Below are positions 40,113 through 53,842 of a stretch of DNA of 64,000 bases, piece after piece. A program made the translations under genes and the position numbers. This DNA is from Tillus elongatus (Eukaryota; Arthropoda; Insecta; Coleoptera; Cleridae). The notes beneath the pieces were generated by a model. The model searched no databases and was not told the DNA's origin. It saw nothing but the letters and a program-made list of their open reading frames with translations. Position 1 is the first letter of the stretch. The number at the start of each line of letters is the position of its first letter. The stretch is from positions 88,299,654 through 88,363,653 of the forward strand of contig OZ023262.1 of assembly GCA_964006375.1 (NCBI GenBank). Reading direction: 5' to 3'.

Positions 40113-40636
40113 ATATAAAAATTCAAACAAACCGTGGATTTGGGCTCTAAGAGCCCTAATTTGCGCTCATTTGGAAAAAAAAAATCCGAAAGCCTCACCA
40201 TCGTTACCTCTCTACTAGTGAATTTTCTTAATGAAAATTTACTAAAAAACAGTAAAAACAGTTTGATGTCCACTGCATGCAGAGTTCGACTTGGACCTGG
40301 TGAACTTGGTGTTGAACTTGATAGTGCAATAAACTTCAGTTGGCCTACGTATTGTGTAAAATTCTATATTCTGCAGTTCTGCTAGTGTCGTCGAACTTGA
40401 AGAATATCATTACCTTGCGTTTGGTTCCGGAGCATACCAATGATGCTAAGCTGTTGTTTATATATCGGTCTAAAGGTATTCTTGACTCTTGACATACTTT
40501 TCTAATTGTTAAAACAATAGGCATACGAAACAAATTTAATTAAATGACTGGATTCAAATACTACATCAATGTGACATAATATCATTTACTTTTGACTAAT
40601 TATATCTCAGATTCAGATAAGAAAATAGGTAACTAA

Positions 40637-40980
40637 GAGGGCCACTGTGGTCCAGTCTAAAGAACCGAAGAGTACTGGGTTCGTTTCCTGGGGTTTCCCT
40701 TCCACTTTTTCAGTACAAACTGTAATAAGTTAACATTAATTGAGGTTCTGGCATTGTATTAGAGTTTAATGTTTGCACGTTCCGCCCTTCGTATGCGGCG
40801 TAAGGCCGTCGGTCCCGTGTCGATGGGATGTTTGGCATGTTAAATATCACTACCCTCCTTACAGAAAGGCAGCGGTTCCGCAAAATTTCCTGGATAGTGA
40901 GGTGAAACTGCTCCCTGGCGTTTTTGACTGGCCATAGTTGCGGAAATAGGCTGATGTGAGTAAAAGAAAATAAAAAGTAA
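40637..40980 (+). repeat. tRNA-derived SINE copy
   Basis: The head is degraded but recognisable (GAGGGCCACTGTGGTCC and AGTACTGGGTTCG). The body phrases GCCGTCGGTCCCGTGTCGA and AGAAAGGCAGCGGTTCC match the full copy at 36395-36760. The left edge of the large tandem duplication falls inside it, near 40852. Confidence 0.75.
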
Positions 40981-41135
40981 CCAAGAGAATTATTGTTCTC
41001 CGAACAATGACTATTTTAAGTGATTTAATCATGGTCAGTGTTCGTAACCTAGGAAATGTCACAGGATTTAAGTAACTTTCCATATTGAGTTGATATAAAA
41101 AATCAAGATAATTGGAGTGATTTATTTATAAAAAT

Positions 41136-41451
41136 TCTGGACGCAGCAAGTGCGTTATGGTAGTGAATTTTCATTAAAATGTTTTTATTGCAAATATGTG
41201 TGTTTTCTTTTTAAGAAAGCAGGCATCAATTTTGGTTACCAGTATAACCTATATAGTAAAACCAATGTGCCATGTTTCATAAAAATAACTTTATTGTGTG
41301 AAAATGTACAAAAATTTCCAAAAGTAAACTTAAAGTGTTCCCGGAAAAACTCGTTTCTTGGTCAACCTTATAGGTTAATAGCAAATTGGGCTATTCAAAT
41401 ATGAAGCATTTGATCAAAATTCGATACCATAACGCACTTGCTGCATCCAGA
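41136..41451. repeat. 316-bp inverted-repeat unit (MITE-like)
   Basis: The ends TCTGGACGCAGCAAGTG and CACTTGCTGCATCCAGA are inverted. It is near-identical to the duplicate at 46688-47003. Confidence 0.8.
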
Positions 41452-42243
41452 ATTTATTTTCTTACAAACATGCATTATATTTCGATGGCAAATGCAAAAA
41501 AGCAATAACATAAGACGTGTTTAATTAAAAAAAAAAGAAAATTTGTATCACCAACGACTTATGGGCCACCTGTGATTGAAGACATTTTTTTAAGATGTAG
41601 CTCAAGACACCCTATAATTAATATATACACATTTTTTTCATATCTTGTATAATAACAGATATATTGAGCTTTATTGATTTTTTACGAAAATTCGACAAAA
41701 AATTTATACCATTAAACGATAGACTCTATAGCTAAGGCTACTGCCAAGCATCAGAAAGGGTCTATTTGAAATGAATTTTCTGGAAACATTTTAGTAAAAT
41801 GAAGGACAATGACGGTTGAAACTAAGACTTCAGGGTTTGTGAAACATCCTTCTTAAGACATTTGATTTTCATAGCCCGTATTAGATTCAAGTTATTTGCC
41901 TAAATGTTGCCGATTTTGACGTTTTAAATCGCAACTTTGACGTCTTGAGTAAAACCCCAATTCATTTTTCTTTAAATGCCTATAACTTTTTCGTCTTTTG
42001 ACCTACATAGCTAAATTTTTGTAGGTACCTTACCGATAAGGATATAAACACGCGTACTGAATTTAGTTGTGCTTACTTTATTAATTCCAGAGATATAAAT
42101 TTTTTTTAGAAAGAAAACACAAATTTTTTTGCGAAAACCTGGTCCGATTTTCCTGGCCAACGAACTTATCCAAGCCACTTGCAAAAGGAAGGTACTCACC
42201 AAATTTGATCAAGATCGGTCTATTATTTTTTGAGTTATCGGTA

Positions 42244-42349
<106 letters not shown>

Positions 42350-43194
42350 AAACTGACCCCGGATATGTGTTCTGGAGGGCCTAATTAGCGTTCATTTGAA
42401 GAAATTTTTACAAAATTCAAAAGTCGGAATCCCTCATTAGTGAATTTTTTTAAAGAAAATTCACTAAAATCAGCTACTTACATTTAAGATAAATAAACTT
42501 AGTCATTTAAGTGGCGTATGTATTAGAAAGCTTATAAAAATTTGCCACTATAACGCAGCTGCTAAGTTCCGAGTTTTACTAAATAAACAGAGCTTAAGCT
42601 TTAGTTCTTGGTAAAAGCAAAAAATATAATTTTACACTTACTTATATTTGCTTATTTGCATACAGAATTTTACAACGTGTCATACAAGAAAGTATGCTTG
42701 TGTTTGCATTTACCTATACAGTAAGTTCAATTTTTAATGTGGATGTGGCCACTTTAATTAGCAGAATTACGTACCAGTCTGTTTTCTTAACGTTGTGACA
42801 ACAGTAAAGAAACCATTTCCAGCTTCTTGCATTTCGTTTTGTTTAAAGAGCGAGAATTCCGAAAAGTTTGAACTGGCAGGCGTGGACAGTTTGTCACTTT
42901 AATTTTAAGTAAAAGTATAAAACCTCTGTGAGAGCAGTGCGACTCTCCAGAAGACCTTATATTAATTTTGTAGCGCGCGCTTTTCTGGATAATACATTAT
43001 TTACATACTAATTTATCAAAGAGAACTATTTTGCTAAGTAAATAATCGGAAAGGAATTCGGGACGCAGCAAATGCACTATAGTAGCGAATTTTCATAAGA
43101 ATTGTACGCTATTAATAAGATAGATTTTAGAGGTCCCAGTTAGCGATTATTATAAAAAACATATATTTTCTATCGAGCTATAAAATTAAAATTT

Positions 43195-43195
<1 letters not shown>

Positions 43196-43266
<71 letters not shown>
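43196..43266. repeat. (TA)n microsatellite, left of transposon
   Basis: The left part of the tract into which the DD41D element inserted; the right part is 45930-45946. Confidence 0.95.
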
Positions 43267-43269
<3 letters not shown>

Positions 43270-43933
43270 TGCACGGCGTATCGAGCGTCCATTAGAAGTA
43301 TCTACAAAACTATACCGATTTTTAATCTGAAAATTTGGTCACTTGGGTTTTCTGGATAGCTGAATTTAACAAAAATATACACGTCATCATACCACTTCCG
43401 GTTATACCGGAAGTGGTTACTAACTTTGTTTTTTCAAATGAAACATGACATTTTTGAGTAGAGTTTTGGATTTATCGTAAAATTTTAGGTTGACTTTTGA
43501 TAACATACCATATGTAAAAAATCAGCCGTTTTGGAGTTATATCGATTTTTTTAAAACTTAAAAAAAAATTATGTATGTATATTGAGTGGTATATCTCCGG
43601 CAAATATGATGTCAGCGATTTGCAATTTCGTCTGTGGTTTTTCAAGATACAAGAGTATCGTGAAAATAGGCAAATGCGTTGATAGCATATACAGGGTGGA
43701 AGAAATTCACATACCAACTTGGACAATTTCGGACCCCTATAACTTGCTTACTTCAAATGGAACACCCTGTATATTTTTATCTTATTGCTTAGATATTTGC
43801 ATTATCTTTCGATTTATATCAGCATGTCCTATACCTAAATGCAACAGTTATCCAGATACTGGAACATTTGCATAATGATAATGTTATAAGGTGCACAATA
43901 TTTCAGTAGAGTGCCTTGACGGAAATGTTATTC
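43267..43933 (+). repeat. Left 667-bp TIR of DD41D element
   Basis: The arm contains a 27-bp perfect palindrome at 43391-43417 (arms ACCACTTCCGGT, loop TAT), a candidate subterminal transposase-binding site. A 97-codon frame within it is repeated in the other arm and is probably not a gene. Confidence 0.9.
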
Positions 43934-43981
43934 TTAGCAACGCCATTACTTCATGACAGTTGTTTATAACAATCAACAAAT

Positions 43982-45049
43982 ATGTCGCGTTTGGGGTTTT
44001 CTAATGAAGATTTTCTAAATTTATTAGTTACATACGGCGAATGCAATCGCATTATGAGTAGAACCTGCCGAGTTTTCGCTGAAAGGTATCAAGATCGCCC
44101 CAGACCGAATAAACATACCACCAAACGTCTGCTTAATAATTGTATAAAGTTTGGTTCCTTTCAACCAATTGTTAGCAGGCAAAACCGTTATACCGAAGAC
44201 GATGAAGCCATGGTACTAGGATACTTCCATTCGTATCCTGAAAATTCCCTACAAGAGGCTGAAAGGGATCTTAGAATATCAACCAGGTCTATCCACAGAA
44301 TCTTAAGAAAGTATAATTGGCGACCTTTTAAGCTCCATTTGGTTCAGAATTTGAAAACTGAAGATTTATTGTGTCGTGTGAATTACTGTGAGTGGTTGCT
44401 GACAAGAATTCAAGAAGACGATAACTTTGTCAAAAGTATAATATGGACTGATGAAACAAAGTTTACAAAAAACGGCGTGTTTAACCGCCATAACAGTCAT
44501 TACTGGGCTGCAGAAAATCCGCATATCTGCAGAGAAAGAAATTACCAAAACCGGTGGAGCTTTAATGTGTTCTGTGCCGTCAAAGACTCTCGTATTTTGT
44601 GTGTGTATTTTTATAACGAAAACTTAACAGGGGATCGATATGTGTGGTTGTTAAAAAACGTAGTGAGAGATGCTTTAGAAACTTTAGAAATTAGGGAAAG
44701 ATCAAACGCTTTTTATCAAATGGACGGTGCTCCACCACATACTACTCATCAAGTCAGTGCGACATTAGAAGAAATGTTCAGTGGGAAGTGGATTGCGAAC
44801 AATGGGCCCTACAAATTTCCACCACGCTCCCCTGACTTAACTCCATTAGATTTTTTCATATGGGGCTTTATTAAAAATAAAGTTTATAAAGACCCTATAA
44901 CCACAAAGGAGAATATGCAAGAAAGAGTACGTGCCGCCTTCAATGAAATAAGCAGAGAAAGTATAAAACGTGCTACGAGCAATGAAATTTTAAGGCGAAT
45001 TAATTGCTGTTTGCTAAAAAATGGAGCTACTTTTGAACATCTTTCTTGA
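43982..45049 (+). CDS. DD41D mariner-type transposase, intact
   Basis: An uninterrupted 355-codon frame between the two TIRs. The ATG at 43982 lies 49 bp inside the left TIR's inner edge, and TGA at 45047 precedes a short A+T-rich 3' flank. Residues 8-58 suit an N-terminal HTH (FSNEDFLNLLVTYGECN) and 86-112 a second one (SLQEAERDLRISTRSIHRIL). The catalytic triad is D157 (IIWTDETKF), D248 (FYQMDGAPPHT) and D290 (SPDLTPLDFFIWG), with exactly 41 residues between the last two. That spacing defines the DD41D (rosa/Visitor-like) group of IS630-Tc1-mariner elements. The C-terminus GATFEHLS is the family tail. In this family the enzyme excises and inserts the element at TA. No lesion is visible. Confidence 0.93.
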   Translation: MSRLGFSNEDFLNLLVTYGECNRIMSRTCRVFAERYQDRPRPNKHTTKRLLNNCIKFGSFQPIVSRQNRYTEDDEAMVLGYFHSYPENSLQEAERDLRISTRSIHRILRKYNWRPFKLHLVQNLKTEDLLCRVNYCEWLLTRIQEDDNFVKSIIWTDETKFTKNGVFNRHNSHYWAAENPHICRERNYQNRWSFNVFCAVKDSRILCVYFYNENLTGDRYVWLLKNVVRDALETLEIRERSNAFYQMDGAPPHTTHQVSATLEEMFSGKWIANNGPYKFPPRSPDLTPLDFFIWGFIKNKVYKDPITTKENMQERVRAAFNEISRESIKRATSNEILRRINCCLLKNGATFEHLS

Positions 45050-45255
45050 ACACCCATTGTTTATATACATGTTACTTATTAGATTGTTCCTTATCATTCC
45101 AGTTGCCACATTTTTTCTCACTTTCATTGGTTTAGTTGTGTAGTACTTAATAAATTGTTTATCTAGTTGCCTAAACAGATTATTATTATGGTATTCTCAT
45201 TTATAATTTTGTTCTATGGGGTGTCCAACAATTAATAATTATTGAAGTTCATGCA

Positions 45256-45929
45256 GAATAACATTTCCGTCAAGGCACTCTACTGAAATATTGTGCACCC
45301 TTAGCCTTATAACATTATCATTATACAAATGTTCCAGTATCTGGATAACTGTTGCATTTAGGTATAGGACATGCTGATATAAATCGAAAGATAATGCAAA
45401 TATCTAAGCAATAAGATAAAAATATACAGGGTGTTCCATTTGAAGTAAGCAAGTTATAGGGGTCCGAAATTGTCCAAGTTGGTATGTGAATTTCTTCCAC
45501 CCTGTATATGCTATCAACGCATTTGCCTATTTTCACGATACTCTTGTATCTTGAAAAACCACAGACGAAATTGCAAATCGCTGACATCATATTTGCCGGA
45601 GATATACCACTCAATATACATACATAATTTTTTTTTAAGTTTTAAAAAAATCGATATAACTCCAAAACGGCTGATTTTTTACATATGGTATGTTATCAAA
45701 AGTCAACCTAAAATTTTACGATAAATCCAAAACTCTACTCAAAAATGTCATGTTTCATTTGAAAAAACAAAGTTAGTAACCACTTCCGGTATAACCGGAA
45801 GTGGTATGATGACGTGTATATTTTTGTTAAATTCAGCTATCCAGAAAACCCAAGTGACCAAATTTTCAGATTAAAAATCGGTATAGTTTTGTAGATATTT
45901 CTAATGGACGCTCGATACGCCGTGCACTG
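45256..45929 (-). repeat. Right 674-bp TIR of DD41D element
   Basis: The mirror of 43267-43933, with the same 27-bp palindrome at 45779-45805. Confidence 0.9.
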
Positions 45930-45946
45930 TATATATATATATATAT
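45930..45946. repeat. (TA)n remainder, right of transposon
   Basis: A short right part of the split tract, followed by GTAAGTACTGCAAGTC exactly as after the intact tract in duplication copy 2 (48882). Confidence 0.9.
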
Positions 45947-46402
45947 GTAAGTACTGCAAGTCTTTTTACAAAATTATTATATATTATACGGCATATTAGT
46001 AAAGTTAATACTTTAAACTTACACAGACCTTGAAGACCGATCTTAGAGGTCCTAGTACGCGTACATTTGAAGAATTATTTCGAAAGTATTACCATCGATA
46101 GCTCTCTATTATCAAAAAAAATTGCGTTGTAACTCCTTTTGAGAAAAATGCCCTAAACTCAATTTTATATAAAGCTAAAGAACTAAGTTTTGCTATATCT
46201 GTAGAGAGCGTAAGTCTCCTTAAACGAAACTTGTATTACAAATTTCATTAAAGTTATACAGAAGATTTACAGAAGGAAACTTAATTCATATTTAGAAAAG
46301 TAAAGTATCTGCCAAATTATAAACGTAGCAGTTTCTTATTAGCATTTTTCCTTATTAATCGCCAGTATGATTTCGTTTTAGTCAACCTAATCAAACCAGT
46401 TT

Positions 46403-46530
46403 ACCCTCTTTAAAGAAAGGCAGCGGTTCCGCAAAATTTCCAGGATATTGAGGTTAAACTGCTCCCTGGCGTTTTTGACTGGCCATAGTCGCGGAAATAC
46501 GCTGATGTTAAAGTAAAAAAAAAAAAACGT
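46403..46530 (+). repeat. SINE 3' part (duplicated)
   Basis: It begins inside the SINE body at the duplication junction (AGAAAGGCAGCGGTTCC) and ends with the A-rich tail, so it has no head. It arose by duplication, not by its own insertion. Confidence 0.75.
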
Positions 46531-46687
46531 AACCAAGAGAATTATTGTTCTCCGAACAATGACTATTTTAAGTGATTTAATCATGGTCAGTGTTCGCAAC
46601 CTAGCGAATGTCACAGGATTTAAGTAACTTTCCATATTAAATTGATATAAAAAATCAAGATAATTGGAGTGATTTATTTATAAAAAT

Positions 46688-47003
46688 TCTGGACGCAGCA
46701 AGTGCGTTATGGTAGTGAATTTTCATTAAAATGTTTTTATTGCAAATATGTGTGTTTTCTTTTTAAGAAAGCAGGCATCAATTTTGGTTACCAGTATAAC
46801 CTATATAGTAAAAACAATGTGCCATGTTTCATAAAAATAACTTTATTGTGTGAAAATGTACAACAATTTCCAAAAGTAAACTCAAAGTGTTCCCGGAAAA
46901 ACTCGTTTCTTGGTCAACCTTATAGGTTAATAGCAAATTGGGCTATTCAAATATGAAGCATTTGATCAAAATTCGCTACCATAACGCACTTGCTGCATCC
47001 CGA
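46688..47003. repeat. 316-bp inverted-repeat unit (MITE-like)
   Basis: The duplicate of 41136-41451, differing at a few positions. Confidence 0.8.
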
Positions 47004-47793
47004 ATTTATTTTCTTACAAACATGCATTATATTTCGATGGAAAATGCAAAAAAGCAATAACATAAGACGTGTTTTATTAAAAAAAAAAGAAAATTTGTAT
47101 CACCAACGACTTATGGGCCACCTGTGATTGTAGACATTTTTTTAAGATCTAGCTCAAGACACCCTATAAATAATATATACACATTTTTTTCATATCTTGT
47201 ATAGTAACAGATATATTGAGCTTTATTGATTTTTTACGAAAATTCGACAAAAATTATATACCATTAAACGATAGACTTTATAGCTAAGGCTACTGCCAAG
47301 CATCAGAAAGGGTCTATTTGAAATGACTTTTCTGGAAACATTTTAGTAAAATGAAGGACAATGACGGTTGAAACTAAGACTTCAGGGTTTGTAAAACATC
47401 CTTCTTAAGACATTTGATTTCCATAGCCCGTATTAGATTCAAGTTATTTGCCTAAATGTTGCCGATTTTGACGTTTTAAATTGCAACTTTGACGTCTTGA
47501 GGAAAACCCCAATTCATTTTTCTTTAAATGCCTATAACTTTTTCGTCTTTTGACCTACATAGCTAAATTTTTGTAGGTACCTTACTTAAGGATATAACCC
47601 CGCGTACCAATTTTGGTTGCGCTTACTTTATTAATTCCAGAGATATACATTTTTTTAGAAAGAAAACACAAAATTTTTTGCGAAAACCTGGTCCGATTTT
47701 TCTTGGCCAACGAACTTATCCAAGCCACTTGCAAAAGGAAGGTACTCACCAAATTTTATCAAGATCGGTCCATTATTTTTTGAGTTATCGGTA

Positions 47794-47965
<172 letters not shown>

Positions 47966-48785
47966 ATATATAAAAATTGAAACTGACCCCGGATATGTGT
48001 TCTGGGGGGCCTAATTAGCGCTCATTTGAAGAGATTTTTTCAAAATTCAAAAGTCGGGATCCCTCATTAGTGAATTTTGATAAATAAACTTAGTCATTTA
48101 AGTGGCGTATGTATTAGAAAGCTTATAAAAATTTGCCACTATAACGCAGCTGCTAAGTTCCGAGTTCTATTACATAAACAGAGCTTAAGCTTTAGTTCTT
48201 GGTAAAAGCAAAAAATACAATTTTATACTTACTTATATTTGCTTATTTGCATACAGAATTTTACAACGTGTCATACAAGAAAGTATGCTTGTGTTTGCAT
48301 TTACCTATACAGTAAGTTCAATTTTTAATGTGGATGTGGCCACTTTAATTAGCAGAATTACGTACCAGTCTGTTTTCTTAACGTTGTGACAACAGTAAAG
48401 AAACCATTTCCAGGTTCTTGCATTTCGTTTTGTTTAAAGAGTGAGATTTCCGGAAAGTTTGAACTGGCAGGCGTGGACAGTTTGTCACTTTAATTTTAAG
48501 TAAAAGTATAAAACCTCTGTGAGAGCAGTGCGACTCTCCAGAAGACCTTATATTAATTTTGTAGCGCGTGCTTTTCTGGATAATACATTATTTACATACT
48601 AATTTATCAAAGAGAACTATTTTGCTAACTAAATAATCGGAAAGGAATTCGGGACGCAGCAAATGCACTATAGTAGCGAATTTTCATAAGAATTGTACGC
48701 TATTAATAAGATAGATTTTAGAGGTCCCAGTTAGCGATTATTATAAAAAACATATATTTTCTATCGAGCTATAAAATTAAAATTT

Positions 48786-48885
<100 letters not shown>

Positions 48886-49784
48886 AGTACTGCAAGTCTT
48901 TTTACAAAATTATTATATATTATACGGCATATTAGTAAAGTTAATACTTTAAACTTACACAGACCTTGAAGACCGATCTTAGAGGTCCTAGTACGCGTAC
49001 ATTTGAAGAATTATTTCGAAAGTATTACCATCGATATCTCTCTATCATCAAAAAAAATTGCGTTGTAACTCCTTTTGAGAAAAATGCCCTAAACTCAATT
49101 TTATATAAAGCTAAAGAACTAAGTTTTGCTATATCTGTAGAGAGCGTAAGTCTCCTTAAACGAAACTTGTATTACAAATTTCATTAAAGTTATACAGAAG
49201 ATTTACAGAAGGAAACTTAATTCATATTTAGAAAAGTAAAGTATCTGCCAAATTATAAACGTAGCAGTTTCTTATTAGCATTTTTCCTTATTAATCGCCA
49301 GTATGATTTCGTTTTAGTCAACCTAATCAAACCAGTTTTTTTTTCAATATCAACAATAAGAAAATTATAATTTCAGGCTCAAAGGTGACAAACTTATTTA
49401 TGCGTTTTAAACAAAAATGAGATCTTGCTCAAAAAGTATGAAATCTGTGCACTATTGTTTCTCCAAATGTCAAAATAAAACATAATAAAACATACATTCA
49501 TCGAGCTGGATTCGATCGCGTAACCTTATGCTTACGAGGCAAGCGCGGTGCCCCCTGCACCATCTAGGCATACGTCAACCAATATACTATACTATACCAA
49601 TATACCGATACTTTAGATCGGCTTCATGCACGGGATATTATATTCAAAAGATACGTAACAATTAATTACAGAATTAGTATAATTACCATTGAAACACATC
49701 CCAGGACTGTTTCGGTCTTATATGACGTCTTATATTTAAGCTTAAAAATAAAAGAAACTGTTTTAGAATCCTTTTTACAGACAC

Positions 49785-50793
49785 ACAGAGGAAGTACCAG
49801 GTCAAACATCTGGGATCCAGATCTAGAACGTACCCAGCCACGGCTGGTCTCCCGCAAGGTTCGGCTATCTCCCCTCTGCTGTACAATATATTTATCTTAG
49901 ACATTCCGACAGCCACCCTAAACGTGACGTACGCACTGTACGCAGACGACACTATCATCCTCAGCTGCTCCACTCAGAAGAGCGTAATAACCGAACGACT
50001 TCAGATCGCCGTAGTCGAGCTACAAGCATGGTATAGGAAATCCCTTCTAGCCATAAACCACGATAAATGTTCAGCTGTCCTATTTTCCAAGAGGAGACAC
50101 ACACCTCACGAACACGTTTCATTAGACAACCGTCTAATTCCCTGGCAAGATTCCGCCAAATACCTCGGGGTTTTTCTCGACATACACTTAACATGGCGCC
50201 GCCAAGTCGATCACGCCCGAAAAAAAGCCTCGATATTCATCTCGAAGCTGTTTCCACTTCTAAATAGAAATTCCAAATTGTCCATGAACAATAAGTTGCT
50301 CATGTACAAAGTCATAATCCGGCCAGCCTTGACCTATGCATCACCTGCATCAAGACCCTTCAAATCATCCAGAACAAAATTGTGAGAATGGTTACCGGAG
50401 TGTCATGGTTTGTCCGGAACAGTCAGATTCACTCTGATCTGGAAATGCCTTCGATACTTGAGTTCATAACTCAACTATCCACAACTCAGTTCGCAAAAGC
50501 CGCTTCTCACCCAAATGCTCTTCTCCGTAGTGCCATCGACTACGATGAGCAACTTCCACATAGGCATAAGCGTCCAAATCTTATACTTACCCGCTAAGGC
50601 CCCGCGGCAAAAACATAATAGAAACATTCATACCAAAAAGTCATTGTGTGAAATCTTTCCGACGGAGATATGGACTAAGGTGTGGTACTCCCAGGGAGGG
50701 GGTTTTAGTGAGTACAGTCTCACAGTACCTCGATATCCCACGGCACCTAAGGGGCCGTGAATAGGGTCTGCATGAGCATTTCCCCCTCCAAAA
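49785..50793 (+). mobile_element. 5'-truncated Jockey-like non-LTR insertion
   Basis: The 1,009-bp insert is flanked by the 8-bp direct repeat ACAGACAC (49777-49784 and 50794-50801) and ends with a short A run. Only the RT C-terminal half is present, the classic result of incomplete target-primed reverse transcription. Confidence 0.85.
49790..50597 (+). pseudogene. Jockey-like reverse transcriptase, C-terminal fragment
   Basis: The frame enters from the truncated end with YQVKHLGSRSRTYPATAG and then motif B LPQGSAISPLLYNIFI. The catalytic motif ALYADDTIIL and KYLGVFLDIHLTW follow, then MYKVIIRPALTYASPA. Near 50345 a 1-bp frameshift moves the reading to KTLQIIQNKIVRMVTGVSW, ending NLILTR at 50597. 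The fingers and motif A are missing, so it cannot be active. It belongs to the Jockey clade by its tail and motif wording. Confidence 0.85.
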
Positions 50794-50852
50794 ACAGACA
50801 CTTGGCTTGATTTTGTCTACATATTATCATTTGTGCTATATTATGCGACAGC

Positions 50853-51095
<243 letters not shown>

Positions 51096-51144
51096 GCTTT
51101 GCTAAAACTGTATTTGAATCCTTTAATAAAGCTACAAATATAGT

Positions 51145-52010
<866 letters not shown>

Positions 52011-53640
52011 TTTAGTAATTGATTGAATCCCCCAATTAAATAACAATCAATTGGATAATTTTTAATTTCATGTCGTCTGTCATTTCCCATAGACATGTTG
52101 TATTAATCAACCTTCGCATTAACTACTGTGTCTGTCAGGCATTGGACTTTAACCATTAAGTCGTCTCAATGCACGTCTTTGGCATTTTATTTTTAATTTG
52201 AAAAAAACTCTAAATATGTACCAAATCACCTAAAATTCACAACACAGATTTACTTGCACTATTTCTAGCTACGCATAAATTCTAATTGCAGTTACTCTGA
52301 TACTTACAAAAATATAGCGTTTTCAAAAAGTTTTCCCCGATTTTCCACCTGAAAAACTTGAGCTTTGAGGCTGTTTCACGAACTCGACTTCGGCTTTCCC
52401 CAAATAAATTTTTGCCAAGTTTGGGTGAAATCAGTTTAGTATTTTTTGAGCTATCGCTCGGATACATATATACAATATATAAACATAAAAATTTTAACGG
52501 ACCTTGGTTTTGGTTTCTAAGGACCCAAATTCCCGCTCATCTGAAGAAATTTTTCCAAAAGCTTTTCATCGCGACTTATTTTTTTCTTTCTTTCTTAATG
52601 AAAATCGTTAAAATAAAAAAAAATTCGGGACGCAGAAAGTACGTTATACTGTTAGTACGGCATCTTACTAAAATTAACACTTCGAATTTAAACAGACCTT
52701 GAGGAGCGGTTTTATATGTCCTAATACACGCTCATTTGAAGAATTTTTTTGAAGGTGTTACCATCAAAATTTCTCTGTCGTCAAAATAAGATTTTAATCT
52801 TGTGTCCTAATTCCTTTTCCAGAAAAATTTCTAAATGTCAATTTTCTATTAAGCTAGAAAAATAAAATTTGGTTAGGTATTAGGTACTGTGAATTTCCTC
52901 AAGAGAAACTTGTATTACTATTTTCGTTATATTACAAAGGTTTTCCAGAAGAAAACTTAATTGGTATTTAAAAAAAAGGATCTGCCAAATTATGCACGTG
53001 GCAGGTACTTTTCTTTATTTGTCACCTGGATGATTTCGCTTCAGTCAACCTAATCGAACCGATTTTTCCAAACAATAAAAAAAGTTTTTTAAAACAAATT
53101 CTCTATTAGCGCATTTTCTTTATGAAAATTTATAATTTTAGACTCAGAAGTGAGAAAGTTATTCAATCGGTTTAGAAAACACTGAGATCTTGTTGCAAAC
53201 TTATAAAATCTGGACACAATTATTTCTTTTATATATGAAAGCGAAACAAAACAAAATGTTAGATGCATCGCTCCGGCATCGAGCCGCCGGCATGTCAAGC
53301 GAGAATTCTACTACAAAATCTAGCTAATAAGTTTGTTTACGTGGTAGTCACACAAACAGGCACTTTCTGCATCAGGAAATTTTATATTAGATTCTACATG
53401 TTAACTAAATAAACAGCTAATTACAGAATTAATTGATTTGTGACTTAAAACAGATTCGACAACTCTATCGATCTTAGATGACGTTGTATTTTTAAGTTTA
53501 AAGGTAAAAGCACAAACTATCTTAAAATCATGTATATAGAGACATGAGCTGATTTTGTTAACAATATTTATAACGTTCCATAGTACCTTCTATTCTTATA
53601 ATATGAAATACGATAGGTTTTCATTCGTTTATGTTAACTG
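52011..53640. repeat. Mixed fragments of two dispersed repeats; no gene
   Basis: 52020-52260 and 53150-53640 match the second dispersed repeat. 52440-53060 match TA-core subfamily sequence also found at 48890-49335 (GGACGCAGAAAGTACG, AACAGACCTTGAGGAGCG, GTCAACCTAATCGAACC). Nothing coding. Confidence 0.55.
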
Positions 53641-53842
53641 AACATCAAAATTATTGTGCTCCTGTTCGTATCAAGATTTTTTACGAATTTTGACTGTGGT
53701 GGTAGTGGAATTTTCCTTTATGTAATAGTAAAGGATTTTTTTCACGCCCGAGGAGGTACCACCCCATACATCAAGGGGCCGGTGAAGTCCCAACGGACGT
53801 TTCCGGTTCTGGTGTATGAGTCGGTTTCCCTTATAAGCAAAA

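Larger units (their letters stand above)
43267..45929 (+). mobile_element. Structurally complete DD41D mariner-type transposon
   Basis: Inverted repeats of 667 bp (43267-43933) and 674 bp (45256-45929) flank an open transposase gene. The ends read CAGTGCACGGCGTATCGAG, and the element sits in a (TA)n tract with TA on both sides. The arms are nearly identical, the main difference being a 6-bp indel near 43893/45300. Duplication copy 2 has the same (TA)n tract without the element, so copy 2 preserves the empty site. Near-perfect TIRs, an intact ORF and an empty-site partner all point to recent insertion. Confidence 0.92.
49410..50850. repeat. Second dispersed repeat, split by a Jockey-like insertion
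   Basis: Phrases at 49410-49784 and 50802-50850 match 37570-37965 in order. The intervening 49785-50793 is foreign. A stretch near 49500-49565 (GGATTCGATCGCG) is not in the 37-kb copy. Confidence 0.6.

Noticed and set aside
43582..45614. Repeated 97-codon frame (starting SGISPANMM) and 84-codon frame (starting SKLVCEFLPP)
   Set aside because: They lie inside the two TIRs of the DD41D transposon, so their apparent conservation is simply that of the inverted repeats.
43267..45929. Transposon as two independent insertions
   Set aside because: A single pair of TIRs, one target duplication and an exact empty site in copy 2 show one insertion.
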